Shown: in pieces, positions 1-7,980 of the stretch
Layout: every line of letters begins with the position of its first letter
Numbering within the stretch: the first letter of the stretch is position 1
DNA from: DASUNP01 sp963728545
Lineage (GTDB): Bacteria > Acidobacteriota > Blastocatellia > UBA7656
Reading direction: 5' to 3'
DNA: 64,000 bases
Assembly: GCA_963728545.1 (NCBI GenBank)
Contig: CAVSKO010000002.1
Span: 2,976,001-3,040,000 of the forward strand
Notes under the pieces: model-generated
Databases searched by the model: none
Told to the model about the DNA's origin: nothing
The model's input: only the letters and a program-made list of their open reading frames with translations
Position numbers and translations under genes: made by a program

Positions 1-208
1 AGGTCTGTTCAAGCCCGTAACCATCTTGCAAGTTGATGGCGGGGTTGCCCCGGCCCGCCGCTCGCAAAGCCTCGTCCCTCTTCTGCGATTTGCCCACGGC
101 GAAGTTGAGCGGCGCAAAAGAGAGCGAAATAATTGTATAAGCCAGAACAGTAATCATCGCGCCGAGAAGTATTAGCGCGCGATGAAGCGAAAGCGGGGAT
201 TTACGCAT
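1..208 (-). CDS. N-terminal part of a membrane-anchored or secreted protein (cut by window edge)
   Basis: Reading leftward from an ATG at 208 there is an open frame of 69 codons that runs off the window. A strong Shine-Dalgarno sequence (GGAGGAG) lies 3-4 bases upstream of the ATG. The visible protein starts MRKSPLSLHRALILLGAM and has one hydrophobic stretch at about residues 11-31, fitting an uncleaved anchor or signal peptide, followed by a polar, charged region. I do not recognise the family because only the first 69 residues are present. A plus-strand open frame overlaps it antisense but has no ribosome site. Confidence 0.6.
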   Translation of the reverse strand, partial: MRKSPLSLHRALILLGAMITVLAYTIISLSFAPLNFAVGKSQKRDEALRAAGRGNPAINLQDGYGLEQT

Positions 209-471
209 GTTCTCCTCCCGGAGAGACCGGCGGCAGTCAAATTTGAAGACGCTAATCTGTGCGCCATTTTTGCAATCCGAATAAAGACTAAAGCAATCCT
301 AAGAATGATTGTCAGCGCGTTGATCATCTTTGTCGCGATTGACTATCAACCCATTCTAATCGCCTGGCGTCAGTGGAGAAGAGCCATTACCAGGTGGGTT
401 AGGCAGAATCTTATTTCCGAGGCCGATTTCAAGTCAAGCTCAAAACCTGAAGAGAGATTCAGCCCGTAGGC

Positions 472-2136
472 TCATTTTTTGGCTTTCTCGTCGTAGAAAA
501 GGATGTTGAGCACGAGCATGATGCCGCCGGTTGCGGCTACGATGAAAAATATGATCGCAAGCCCTGGGTAGCCTAAAATACGAAAATCCGTAGGAACGTT
601 CATCAGCATTGCGGCCCCGACTATCAACGCCGCGAGCACCAGCCCGAGCGTTATGCGGTTTGCAATCTTCTGCAAGCCCTCCATCAACATTCGCTCGTCA
701 ATAGCGTCTACTTTTACTTCGATTTCGTTATTCGCGATTGAGTCCAAAATCTTGTTGACGCGGCCCGGAAGCTTCTCGGCAAAATCTTTCACTTCAAGCA
801 CGCTGCTGAACAGATTTCCGGGCGACATGCTTTTGGTTAATCGCTGCCGGAAGATTTCGGAAGCGTACCGGCGAATTGCCGCGTTAGGATCAAACAACGG
901 GTCGAGTGTCCGGCCCACTTGATCGAGGTTGAGCAGGGTCTTTCCCAGCATCGTCAGCTCGACCGGGAGACGGATGCCGCATCCGCCCGACGCCTTCGTA
1001 ACTTCAAGCACAATTGTGCCAACTTCTATCTCCTCTACGCTGACGTTTTGATGAGCAGTAACAAGGTCGGCCACGCGGCGGCGGAACTCCTTTTCGTCAA
1101 AGTTCTCTCTCGCCGAGCCGATCTCTATTGCGACCGTCGCGGCTTGCTCGGCGCGGCCCTCGCTGATTGCGAGGAGCATTTGTAGAAGTTTCTCCTGCAT
1201 GCCGGACGTGATGCGGGCTACCATCCCGAGGTCGAGCAGCGCGATCTGCCCGCTATCGGTCAGAAATACATTGCCCGGATGCGGGTCGGCGTGGAAAAAA
1301 CCGTCGACGAGAATCTGTTGCAGGTAAGCGCGGAATAACTGGTTGGCGAGATCATCCCCGTCTATGTCGATGCGCGCGAGCGGGGTGAGCGAGGTTATCT
1401 TGCGCCCGTGTATGTAGTCCATCGTCAGCACGCGCGATGTCGTGTAATCTTCGACGGGCAGCGGAATCACTATCGCGTCAAAATCGATAAGGTTATCGCT
1501 TAGCGTTGAGAGGTTGCGCGCTTCCTGACGGTAATCAAGCTCGGCCAGAAGCGATTTGCGAAACTCGTCCAATATCTTTTGAAACTCGTAGTGCCGCCCC
1601 ATCTCCGTGTGCTGGTCGAGGAACTCTGCGACCTCCGACATCGCTTCCAGGTCTTGGACTATCTGTTCGCGAATTCCCGGCCGCTGCACCTTCACGGCAA
1701 CCGGCCGCCCGTCGCGCATAGTCGCGCGGTGGACCTGGCCTAGCGACGCGGCCGCCATAGGCTCAGGGTCAAAGCTTGAGAAGGCTTTCGAGATGCGAAC
1801 GCCCAGTTCCGAGGAGATGATCTTTACGACCTCTTCGTAAGGGAAAGGTTCTATCTGGTCTTGAAGCCGCGTGAGCGCCTGGAGGTAAGGGGGAGGGAGA
1901 AGGTCTGCGCGCGTTGAGAGCAGTTGGCCGAGCTTTATAAAAGTCGGCCCCATCCGCTCCAGGTCGTCGGCAAGCGATTCGGCCTCCGGAGGCACGTCAC
2001 CGGTCTGGGCGTCTTCGTCTTTGAGGATCTCTTCAAGCCCGGCGTGCTTAACCAGGTCCGAGCGTCCGTACTTCATCAACAGCCAGGCAATATCTTTGTA
2101 GCGCTTCAGGTGCTCAGGTTTCAGCGATATTCCCAT
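472..2136 (-). CDS. AarF/UbiB (ABC1) family atypical protein kinase
   Basis: ABC1-family kinase-like ATPase of the kind involved in ubiquinone or other isoprenoid-lipid metabolism; the exact substrate cannot be told from sequence. Visible family motifs are the KxGQ-type segment FIKLGQLLSTR (about residue 67), the alanine-rich loop AAASLGQVHRA, the lysine motif VAVKVQRPG, the catalytic ADPHPGN and the metal-binding LDLGMVA. Two hydrophobic helices end the protein, as in membrane-bound UbiB members. The frame is open to a GTG at 2148, but the ATG at 2136 follows GGGGAGGGG and begins MGISLKPEHLKRYK, so I place the start there (about 554 residues). No quinone-biosynthesis gene lies next to it. 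Confidence 0.9.
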   Translation of the reverse strand: MGISLKPEHLKRYKDIAWLLMKYGRSDLVKHAGLEEILKDEDAQTGDVPPEAESLADDLERMGPTFIKLGQLLSTRADLLPPPYLQALTRLQDQIEPFPYEEVVKIISSELGVRISKAFSSFDPEPMAAASLGQVHRATMRDGRPVAVKVQRPGIREQIVQDLEAMSEVAEFLDQHTEMGRHYEFQKILDEFRKSLLAELDYRQEARNLSTLSDNLIDFDAIVIPLPVEDYTTSRVLTMDYIHGRKITSLTPLARIDIDGDDLANQLFRAYLQQILVDGFFHADPHPGNVFLTDSGQIALLDLGMVARITSGMQEKLLQMLLAISEGRAEQAATVAIEIGSARENFDEKEFRRRVADLVTAHQNVSVEEIEVGTIVLEVTKASGGCGIRLPVELTMLGKTLLNLDQVGRTLDPLFDPNAAIRRYASEIFRQRLTKSMSPGNLFSSVLEVKDFAEKLPGRVNKILDSIANNEIEVKVDAIDERMLMEGLQKIANRITLGLVLAALIVGAAMLMNVPTDFRILGYPGLAIIFFIVAATGGIMLVLNILFYDEKAKK

Positions 2137-2205
2137 ACCCCTCCCCACCTACGCACAAGCGTCTTTCCTGATCATAGCCAGCGCGCGCGCTTTTGTCTAA
2201 GTTTG

Positions 2206-2397
2206 AAAAGCCCCGAAGGGACGAAATTCGATAGCACAGGGCAACGCCCTGCGTTGACCACCGCAAAATCATTCAAGCCCTGAAAGGGCGAAATAAAGTT
2301 AATTAATCAAACTCATTTCGCCCTTTCAGGGCTTATTCTCTTATGCGTGCGTAACCCGGCGCGCGGCAGCCGGGCTATTGAATTTCGCCCCTTTGGA
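2206..2397. repeat. Palindromic intergenic repeat, copy 1 (about 190 bp)
   Basis: The outer arms are AAAAGCCCCGAAGGG at the left and a near-complement ending in CGCCCCTTTGG at the right. An inner long palindrome has AAGCCCTGAAAGGGCGAAATAA facing its complement across a short AT-rich loop (2275-2335). A GC-rich hairpin (CCCGGC...GCCGGG) lies before the right arm. A second copy with the same order of arms and inner stem is at 6052-7957, split by an insertion sequence. No coding potential is seen. Confidence 0.8.
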
Positions 2398-2399
2398 AT

Positions 2400-2418
2400 G
2401 CGGCGAGAAATTCGCCGC
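2400..2418. repeat. Short GC-rich hairpin repeat
   Basis: GCGGCGA-n5-TCGCCGC followed by ACTCCA. The same hairpin with the same downstream ACTCCA occurs at 10617-10634, so it is a dispersed small repeat rather than a gene-specific terminator. It lies just past the stop codon of the secreted protein ending at 2432. Confidence 0.55.
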
Positions 2419-2431
2419 ACTCCAAAGAAGT

Positions 2432-3028
2432 TCACTTATTATCAGGAGGCTTCTCGTTGTCTTCCCGGTCTTCGTCAGGGTCGTCTTTGTCTTCTGGCGA
2501 GGGTTGGTTATTCGAGTTGCCTTTAAGCGATATGCCCATGATCTTCGGATTGTTCATAAACTCTATCAGCTTTTCAGGGCTGAATTTTGTCTGTATGACA
2601 AAGGCCTGCTCTTTTTGAAGAGTCACAACCAGAACCTTGACATCATTCGTAAGAAAATGGGCGTACACATAAGTCCATTGACGTTCGGCTGGCGAACTGT
2701 ACTGAACCAGCGGCGTCCACTCTTTATTTATGCGGCCGCGAACGGCGGTGTGAAAATTCATCCCGCGCCTGCTCGAACCGTCGGGGAAGTCGACCGTCTT
2801 GAAATATACGACTTTGAAATTTTTCACTCCCGCAGGCTTTATGACCTTGACCAGGAACCTTGCGAAGCTCACTCCGCCATAAGTGCCCTGGCGCTTGCCG
2901 TTGTATTGTGATTCGATGTGCTTTACGACAGAGCTGAAGCTATTATCATCCGCAAAAGCCGCCCGGTTCGAAAAGCCCACTATGATGATTGCGAGTAAAA
3001 GCAGTAAGGGGGATCTCTTTATCGTCAT
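2432..3028 (-). CDS. Secreted DUF4252-like protein
   Basis: A 198-residue protein with a clear signal peptide (about residues 1-26, ending AAFA). The mature part has alternating beta segments and ends in a strongly acidic, proline-rich tail. The order of segments (a YAHFL...VLVVTLQKEQAFVIQTKFSPEKL stretch followed by a short hydrophobic end) resembles the DUF4252 protein immediately upstream, so I read it as a diverged relative. The gap to that gene is only 3 bases, so the two are co-transcribed with the sigma and anti-sigma genes. Molecular function is unknown; location is periplasm or outer surface. Confidence 0.7.
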   Translation of the reverse strand: MTIKRSPLLLLLAIIIVGFSNRAAFADDNSFSSVVKHIESQYNGKRQGTYGGVSFARFLVKVIKPAGVKNFKVVYFKTVDFPDGSSRRGMNFHTAVRGRINKEWTPLVQYSSPAERQWTYVYAHFLTNDVKVLVVTLQKEQAFVIQTKFSPEKLIEFMNNPKIMGISLKGNSNNQPSPEDKDDPDEDREDNEKPPDNK

Positions 3029-3031
3029 AGC

Positions 3032-3778
3032 TCATTGCTCCTTTGGCGGCTTTTCGCTGTTGCGTATGAGTTTGGGCGGCTGTTTCTTTTCAGTCCGCTT
3101 CTCGGTCGTCGCGTCCTTGATTACGATCTTGCTCTGATCGCCGTTCGGTTGAGCTTCCGGCTGCGGCGGTTTTTTCTCCACGGGGGGCTTCTCGTGCTCT
3201 CCGCCGCCGTCATCTATCTTAGGCCCGGTCATCAACTCCCACCGGGGGATGCCGAACCTGCCTTCCAACTCGGAGAGCTTGCTCAGGTCGAGCGGCCCGA
3301 CGACGTTTACCACCGTCATCGCCTTGGGCTCTGAGGCGAGCACGACCAGTCCGCGAATGATGCTGCCTTCCGTCATTATATAAACGTCGTAATTGCCTTC
3401 GCGCTTGCTCCGGACGTTTGCGATCCTCGACCAGGGGGGCGTGCGAAGCTGCGCGCGGATCGGGTCCATGTCAGAGTCCGCGAACTCGCCCGGGTCCGCG
3501 AACTGGAACCGCTTGACGTAGACGCCTTTCAGCCCCGAAATAAGCTCTTTCAACTTCGCCTCCTCCGGGGTGCGCTTGTCAGACATGGCCGAGATTGCGA
3601 GCCTTATCAACGCCTCGTTGACAGTGACATCTATCACCTTATCTGCTCTTTCAGAAAACCTTTCGAGGTGACTGATATCAACCCTGGCATCCTGCGCGTA
3701 AGTTGTTAGGGCTCCGAAGACTGAGATCAGCATACAAAGCCCCATCAGTCTTACCAGGTTAGTAAATATTAATTTCAT
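3032..3778 (-). CDS. DUF4252 domain-containing secreted protein
   Basis: A 248-residue exported protein: a signal peptide to about residue 28 (TTYAQD), then a DUF4252-like domain containing LERFSERADKVIDVTVNEAL, a GLKGVYVKRFQF segment and VYIMTEGSIIRGLVVLASEP. DUF4252 proteins are commonly encoded next to ECF sigma factors and anti-sigma proteins, which is the arrangement here. The C-terminal 60 residues are low-complexity, rich in Lys, Pro and Glu. Its role is not established; it may be an output or envelope-sensing partner of the upstream sigma factor. Confidence 0.8.
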   Translation of the reverse strand: MKLIFTNLVRLMGLCMLISVFGALTTYAQDARVDISHLERFSERADKVIDVTVNEALIRLAISAMSDKRTPEEAKLKELISGLKGVYVKRFQFADPGEFADSDMDPIRAQLRTPPWSRIANVRSKREGNYDVYIMTEGSIIRGLVVLASEPKAMTVVNVVGPLDLSKLSELEGRFGIPRWELMTGPKIDDGGGEHEKPPVEKKPPQPEAQPNGDQSKIVIKDATTEKRTEKKQPPKLIRNSEKPPKEQ

Positions 3779-3823
3779 AAGTCCTCCGTGAGTATCATCA
3801 ATTGGCGGCGCGTCTATGGCCTC

Positions 3824-4354
3824 CTAGTCGTCACCTCTCACCATCTTGTTAGCATCGTTGAGCGTCGAGCTGGCTATCTGTAGCGCCAGAAATAATTGCT
3901 CTTTCGCCTGCTCGGCTTCGATCTTTAGTTGTCTCTGTTTTCTCTGCCGCGCCAAAAGGTTTCTCTTTAAAGCCGCCCTGTTTCCGGCCGGTTGATGCCT
4001 GACCGTCTTCGGCGCAGTCTGTTCAATAGAAGGCGCGGGGCCGAGTTGCGGCGCGACTGTGTCGGTCTTTGCTCCGGGCGCTTGTTGCGCGGCGGTCGGC
4101 TCAATTGTGCTCTCAGGCGTCACGTTCTGGAGCCGCTGGTACTGAGAGGCGAATATCGCGACCAGCAGCGAAGTGGCGATTCCGACCGCGACCCAGCGCG
4201 CTACGGGCGGCTCAAAAAAGCTTTTGAGCTTCTGCCACAGACTCGGCTTCGCTGCGGGCGGGTTATTGATTCGCCTCATCACGCGCTCCGCGAAATCCGC
4301 TGACGGTTCTACGCGCCGGAATGCTACTTTCAATTCATCATCAAGACGGCTCAT
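3824..4354 (-). CDS. Membrane protein, probable anti-sigma factor
   Basis: A 176-residue protein with an N-terminal cytosolic segment (MSRLDDELKVAFRRVEPSAD), one transmembrane helix at about residues 51-70 (VARWVAVGIATSLLVAIFAS) and an outer part rich in Ala, Gln and Arg. Its start overlaps the stop of the ECF sigma gene by 4 bases (ATGA), the usual translational coupling of a sigma/anti-sigma pair. No HxxxCxxC zinc motif of classical ZAS anti-sigma factors is present, so the assignment rests on topology and position. The C-terminal coiled region (KRNLLARQRKQRQLKIEAEQ) could mediate contacts in the periplasm. Confidence 0.7.
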   Translation of the reverse strand: MSRLDDELKVAFRRVEPSADFAERVMRRINNPPAAKPSLWQKLKSFFEPPVARWVAVGIATSLLVAIFASQYQRLQNVTPESTIEPTAAQQAPGAKTDTVAPQLGPAPSIEQTAPKTVRHQPAGNRAALKRNLLARQRKQRQLKIEAEQAKEQLFLALQIASSTLNDANKMVRGDD

Positions 4355-4944
4355 ACTTGTGCCTCTCCGAAACAGCGGCTCAGTTTCTCGCGCAATATTG
4401 CGAGCGAACGCCGCAAATGACTCTTTACGGTATTGACCGGCATATCCAACACCTCGGCGATCTCTGCCGGTTCGAGATCCTCCTGGTAGCGAAGCAAGAC
4501 GACCATGCGCGGCTTTTCCGGTAACGTGTTAACTACGCGCTTGAGCGTGCGCGCGAGCATCGGGTCACCTTCGGAAGCCGCCGCGACGGGTTCGGCCACA
4601 TCTTCCAGACTCACTTGCGGGCGGACCTTTTGACGGCGGGTCTGGTCAATCGAGCGATGACAGGTCACTTTCCGCAGCCAGAATGTCAGGTGCGCGGGGG
4701 ACTGTATCGCGGTGATGTTCTGGTGAAGATGAAGAAAGACTTCTTGTGATAATTCTTCTGCCAGCGACCGATCACGCAGAAAATGGTAAGCCAGGCTGAA
4801 GACCATACCTTGATGCTCCCGCACGATTTCAGCAAAGGCCAGGGTGTCGCCGCCGGCAGACCGCGCAAGAGTGTCTTCCGCCCGGTCTGTCGCCTTCTCC
4901 AATTTTGCTGTCCCTTCCCACCCCACCACTAGATTAGTACGCAA
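4351..4944 (-). CDS. RNA polymerase sigma factor, ECF (RpoE-like) family
   Basis: A sigma factor of about 190 residues. Region 2 is seen as VFSLAYHFLRDRSLAEELSQ and region 4 as MVVLLRYQEDLEPAEIAEVL followed by the helix-turn-helix VNTVKSHLRRSLAILREKL. It heads an operon with a membrane anti-sigma-like protein (4-base overlap) and two secreted DUF4252-type proteins, suggesting an envelope-responsive regulon. The first in-frame start is TTG at 4944 behind CAGGAG; a later TTG before GAGAAGGCG is also possible, so the N-terminus is uncertain by about 15 residues. An autoregulated promoter probably lies in 4945-5100 but I could not define it. Confidence 0.9.
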   Translation of the reverse strand: MRTNLVVGWEGTAKLEKATDRAEDTLARSAGGDTLAFAEIVREHQGMVFSLAYHFLRDRSLAEELSQEVFLHLHQNITAIQSPAHLTFWLRKVTCHRSIDQTRRQKVRPQVSLEDVAEPVAAASEGDPMLARTLKRVVNTLPEKPRMVVLLRYQEDLEPAEIAEVLDMPVNTVKSHLRRSLAILREKLSRCFGEAQV

Positions 4945-5129
4945 AACAACTCCTGAGCGAGTGCAATATTTGTTCGATTGAGCGAGGCCGCGGCTCTACA
5001 ACCTGATCGAAGTCACGCAGCGTGAAGTATATAGCCGGTTACGAAAAAGATACAATCGTTGATACGGGCAGAGGAAATTGACCCAAAACAGGCGAAGGGG
5101 CGACCAGTGAGTTATCGATTAGGTGTGTG

Positions 5130-5313
5130 TTTGTTAGAGTGTGCGGGATAGGAGAGACATCTCCCCGCCGCAGACACAGAGAACACAGGATGGCCGACGA
5201 TGTGCTTCGCACGCGGAGGGGGCGCAGAGATTTTACGTTTCCTCTGCGCCCCCTCCGCGTGCGAAGCACATCGTCGGCCATGTGCGTCCTCTGTGTCTGC
5301 GGCGGTGAATCTT
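5130..5313. repeat. MITE-like palindrome of the GCCGCAGACACAGAG family, copy R1
   Basis: The arms CCGCCGCAGACACAGAG (5165) and CTCTGTGTCTGCGGCGG (to 5305) enclose a perfect 40-bp inverted repeat (5190-5229 against 5242-5281) around a 12-base loop, so the single strand would fold into one long hairpin. Upstream, GTGCGGGATAGGAGAGACATCTC (5140-5163) matches the flank of copy R4 at 51392. The rest of the stretch 4945-5321 holds the promoter side of the sigma gene and no other gene. Confidence 0.8.
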
Positions 5314-5321
5314 TTTTTAGT

Positions 5322-5948
5322 CTACGCGGCGCGCGCGTGTCGCTTGAAGGCTATGACCCCGGCCAGAGAGAAAAGCACTCCCGCGCTCGCCAGTATCCAC
5401 CCGCCGGGTTCGAACGTGGATTCGGAGTTTGATTCTGTAGTCAGCTCGGCGCGCGTCGTGTTGCCCGCCAGGCTTTGGAGCGCCGCGTCTATCTCTTCGG
5501 CGCTGAGCTTGCGCGCGACGATTTGGACCGGCTTATATTTCTTACTGCCGCCCGCGACCTGAATCTTGCCGTTAGGCCCGAGACGCACAAGCGCGCTGCT
5601 CGTGTGGCCATTATAGCTTCCGGTTATCGTCACGACCCAGTGACCCTCGGAAGGCCACTGTTTATTGATCGCATAAACGCCTTTGGACGTAGCCACCAGA
5701 TCGAGTTTCACCGACTGTCGCTTGCCTGCTACCAGTCCTTCTGCGCTGGCAGTGACGTCAGCATCCGACGGCTGGCGACAGCCGTACGTTCGCACGACCA
5801 TAGCTGCGTTTTGCAGCTCAGGATCAGATTCCGGAGGGGCCTGGACTTCAAGCTGAAATCCTCCCGCGAGCGCGTTAGTTCCCCAGGCCAGGACTACGAT
5901 TAAAGTTAACCAGTTTGCGCCAAATTTGATGAAGGCTTTGCTAAACAT
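5322..5948 (-). CDS. Secreted or membrane-tethered protein with C-terminal anchor, unknown function
   Basis: A 208-residue protein: an N-terminal signal peptide (about 1-28, ending ALAGG), a beta-rich middle part (WVVTITGSYNGHTSSALVRL at about residues 103-123) and a C-terminal hydrophobic helix (WILASAGVLFSLAGVIAF) followed by RHARAA, so it is probably anchored with the domain outside the cytoplasm. The middle part resembles small immunoglobulin-like carrier folds such as FixH/YtkA in general pattern only. I do not recognise a specific family. A ribosome site (AGGGAG) lies upstream of the ATG. Its stop codon lies next to the R1 palindrome. Confidence 0.65.
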   Translation of the reverse strand: MFSKAFIKFGANWLTLIVVLAWGTNALAGGFQLEVQAPPESDPELQNAAMVVRTYGCRQPSDADVTASAEGLVAGKRQSVKLDLVATSKGVYAINKQWPSEGHWVVTITGSYNGHTSSALVRLGPNGKIQVAGGSKKYKPVQIVARKLSAEEIDAALQSLAGNTTRAELTTESNSESTFEPGGWILASAGVLFSLAGVIAFKRHARAA

Positions 5949-6250
5949 TGTGAAGTTCTCCCTTTCAGCTAAATTTGTCTATTAGACGGCGCGGGCCTCT
6001 GCTTTCTTCAGTATTTTTTGGAAAGGAGAACAAATTCAATGATCTTGGTAGAAAAGCCCCAAAGGGGCGCAATTCAATAGCCTGTGGCAACGCCACAGGT
6101 CAACATCAAACAGAACGACAAGCCCTGTAAGGGCGAAATAAGTTTGATCGATCGACTTTATTTCGCCCTTACAGGAGACTGCTAAAAAAGTTGGCAAGTC
6201 CCGGTCGGCGCAGTATCCTGAAAGCGACTTCTAGCAGAGGAGCGGTTCCC

Positions 6251-7801
6251 ATGCTCAAACCAGACTACTACATCGCCCCGACCGACATCGATCTCTTGGT
6301 CTTTGCTAAACTCATCCCCGCTGATCACTATCTGCGCCAACTCAAAGCCATGATTGATTTCGACTCGCTGCGTCATCTGGTCGCCGATTGTTACTCACCC
6401 TCGATGGGGCGCAGCGCCCAAGACCCGGTGCGCTTGCTCAAGCTCAACTTCCTCCAATTTCACTATGAGTTGTCGGATCGCGAAGTCATCGCTGAGGCTC
6501 AGGTCAATGTCGCCTTCCGTTTCTTCCTCGACTTGGCGCTCGATAGCCCATTGCCAACGCCGCCCTTGTTGACCCAGTTTCGCACCCGCCTTGGCGTCGA
6601 GCGATTCCAAAACCTCTTTGATGAGATTCTCCGCCAAGCCCGCCACCTTGGCTTGGTCAAAGATCGCCTGCGCCTCAAAGACGCCACCCACATCATTGCT
6701 AACATTGCCGTGCCCTCGACGATTCGCCTGGTCGCTTCTAGCCGCGAGCGGTTGTTGGCGGCCGCCCAGCCCTTTGCGCCCGAAGCCGTCGTCGCGCATC
6801 AACAGCGCGCCATCGGGATTCGTCAAGCCACCGCCGATCTCAAAGACCAAGCGCGCTTGCTGCAACGCGTCGAGCAGTTGCGTGAGATCGTCGTCTGGGC
6901 CGAGCACTGGGCCGCTCCGCCAGTTGGCGAGCCAGTTGGCGAGCCAGTTGGCGAAGCCACCACCGAGTTGCGCGCGGCGCTCGACCTGGCCCACAAGATA
7001 TTGGCTGATCGCCAGCCCCAAGCCCAAGATAAGCTGTTGTCGCTGGTTGACGAGCAAGCGCGCACCGGCAAACACGGCGAGTATTACAATGGCTATCTGC
7101 TGGATGTCAGCCTGGATGCCGACTCGGAGTTGATCTGCGCCATCGAGGTGCTGCCGGCCAATGGCGATGAAGCCAAGGATGCCCAGCCCTTGATTGAATC
7201 TGAAGAAGCGGCGCACGGCAATGACATCAAAAGTTTGTTGATGGACGCGATCGGCTTTCGCGGCGAGGTGTTGCGCGAGTTGGCGGTCGAGAGCGGGCCA
7301 CAACTGACCGTGTATGTGCCGTCGTATGAGTGGCCGGGCTCGGTGCCCGGCTTGTTTCAACCGGGAGATTTTCAACTCGATGAGCCCGGCGAAGCATTGC
7401 AATGTCCGGGTGGGCAAACCAGCCGCAGTCGCACGCGAACAGGACGCGATCAAGGCTGGCAATACTTTTTTCCAGCCCGCCAATGCCAAGCTTGTCGGTT
7501 GCGCACGACTTGCCTGAAAGCGGGAGCGAAAGGAGGACGAACGGTTATCAAGAACGACTACGAAGCGGAATATCAAGCGGCCAGAGCGCGCGCCACCACG
7601 GCAGCCTATCAGGAGGTGAGAAAGCAGCATCCGCGGATTGAGCGGAAGCTGGCCGAGATGATGCGCTGGCATGGCGGCAGGCGAGTGCGCTATCGCGGGC
7701 GATTGCGAGTGAAGATTCAGTATGTGCTGACCGCCGTCGTCGTCAACCTCAAGCGCATGGTCAAGCTGTTGAACCTGCCACTGAGTCACCAGCCTGCCTG
7801 A
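6251..7801 (+). CDS. Transposase, IS1182 family (DDE type)
   Basis: A 516-residue transposase, starting at the ATG at 6251 behind AGAGGAG; the frame is open further upstream but into the terminal repeat. The N-terminal DUF772-type domain (LKPDYYIAPTDIDLL; DPVRLLKLNFLQFHYELSDRE) is followed by the catalytic core with DATHIIAN as the first acidic site, a GYLLDVSLDAD segment as the second and a later MDAIGFRGE segment. A cysteine-rich C-terminal part has CPGG...CQACRLRTTC, as in IS1182 members. It would excise and reinsert the surrounding 1.7-kb element. A three-fold 12-bp tandem repeat gives the unusual VGEPVGEPVGE linker. A long antisense frame (6395-7852) is a shadow. Confidence 0.92.
   Translation: MLKPDYYIAPTDIDLLVFAKLIPADHYLRQLKAMIDFDSLRHLVADCYSPSMGRSAQDPVRLLKLNFLQFHYELSDREVIAEAQVNVAFRFFLDLALDSPLPTPPLLTQFRTRLGVERFQNLFDEILRQARHLGLVKDRLRLKDATHIIANIAVPSTIRLVASSRERLLAAAQPFAPEAVVAHQQRAIGIRQATADLKDQARLLQRVEQLREIVVWAEHWAAPPVGEPVGEPVGEATTELRAALDLAHKILADRQPQAQDKLLSLVDEQARTGKHGEYYNGYLLDVSLDADSELICAIEVLPANGDEAKDAQPLIESEEAAHGNDIKSLLMDAIGFRGEVLRELAVESGPQLTVYVPSYEWPGSVPGLFQPGDFQLDEPGEALQCPGGQTSRSRTRTGRDQGWQYFFPARQCQACRLRTTCLKAGAKGGRTVIKNDYEAEYQAARARATTAAYQEVRKQHPRIERKLAEMMRWHGGRRVRYRGRLRVKIQYVLTAVVVNLKRMVKLLNLPLSHQPA
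6920..6955 (+). repeat. Three 12-bp tandem repeats inside the transposase gene
   Basis: CCAGTTGGCGAG occurs twice, followed by a third copy ending in A. It encodes the linker PVGEPVGEPVGE between the N-terminal half and the catalytic core. In-frame units of 12 bases allow copy-number change without a frameshift. Confidence 0.85.
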
Positions 7802-7980
7802 AGTGCGGGCAGCAGACCGTGCGTGGTGATGATGAGGTGTATCGTGCTTCATTTCAACTCGGACTTTTTTAGCAGTCTCTACAGGGCTTGTCTGTTGTGT
7901 CTGCCAGAACCCGGCGCGATGCGCCGGGCTATTGAATTGCGCCCCTTTGGGGCTTTTGATCTGTGTTCTATTGAAAAAAT

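Larger units (their letters stand above)
6175..7879 (+). mobile_element. IS1182-family insertion sequence, complete (1705 bp)
   Basis: The terminal inverted repeats are perfect over 17 bases: GAGACTGCTAAAAAAGT at 6175-6191 and its complement at 7863-7879. They are flanked by a direct TACAG duplication (6170-6174 and 7880-7884). A single intact transposase gene fills the element. Perfect ends, an intact frame and an exact target duplication point to a recent and possibly still active insertion. The target is the stem of a palindromic repeat, so no gene was disrupted. Confidence 0.92.
6052..7957. repeat. Palindromic intergenic repeat, copy 2, split by an insertion sequence
   Basis: Left part 6052-6174 and right part 7885-7957 together reconstitute the same element as 2206-2397: AAAAGCCCCAAAGGGGCG at the left, its complement CGCCCCTTTGGGGCTTTT at the right, and an inner palindrome AAGCCCTGTAAGGGCGAAATAA facing its complement. 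The insertion sequence sits inside the right arm of the inner palindrome. Removing the element plus one TACAG copy restores a perfect stem, which fixes both the insertion boundaries and the age order (repeat first, insertion later). Confidence 0.85.

Noticed and set aside
182..469. 95-residue plus-strand frame between the truncated first gene and the AarF-family gene
   Set aside because: It overlaps the well-supported minus-strand start at 208 and has no ribosome site. A shorter version from 305 has one hydrophobic helix but nothing else supports it.
5157..5313. CRISPR-like array suggested by repeated GCAGACACAGAG segments
   Set aside because: The copies are inverted arms of single hairpins scattered over the window, not direct repeats with regular spacers, and no cas gene is present.
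6395..7852. 485-residue minus-strand frame opposite the transposase
   Set aside because: High-GC antisense shadow; no recognisable domain, while the plus-strand product has complete IS1182 features.
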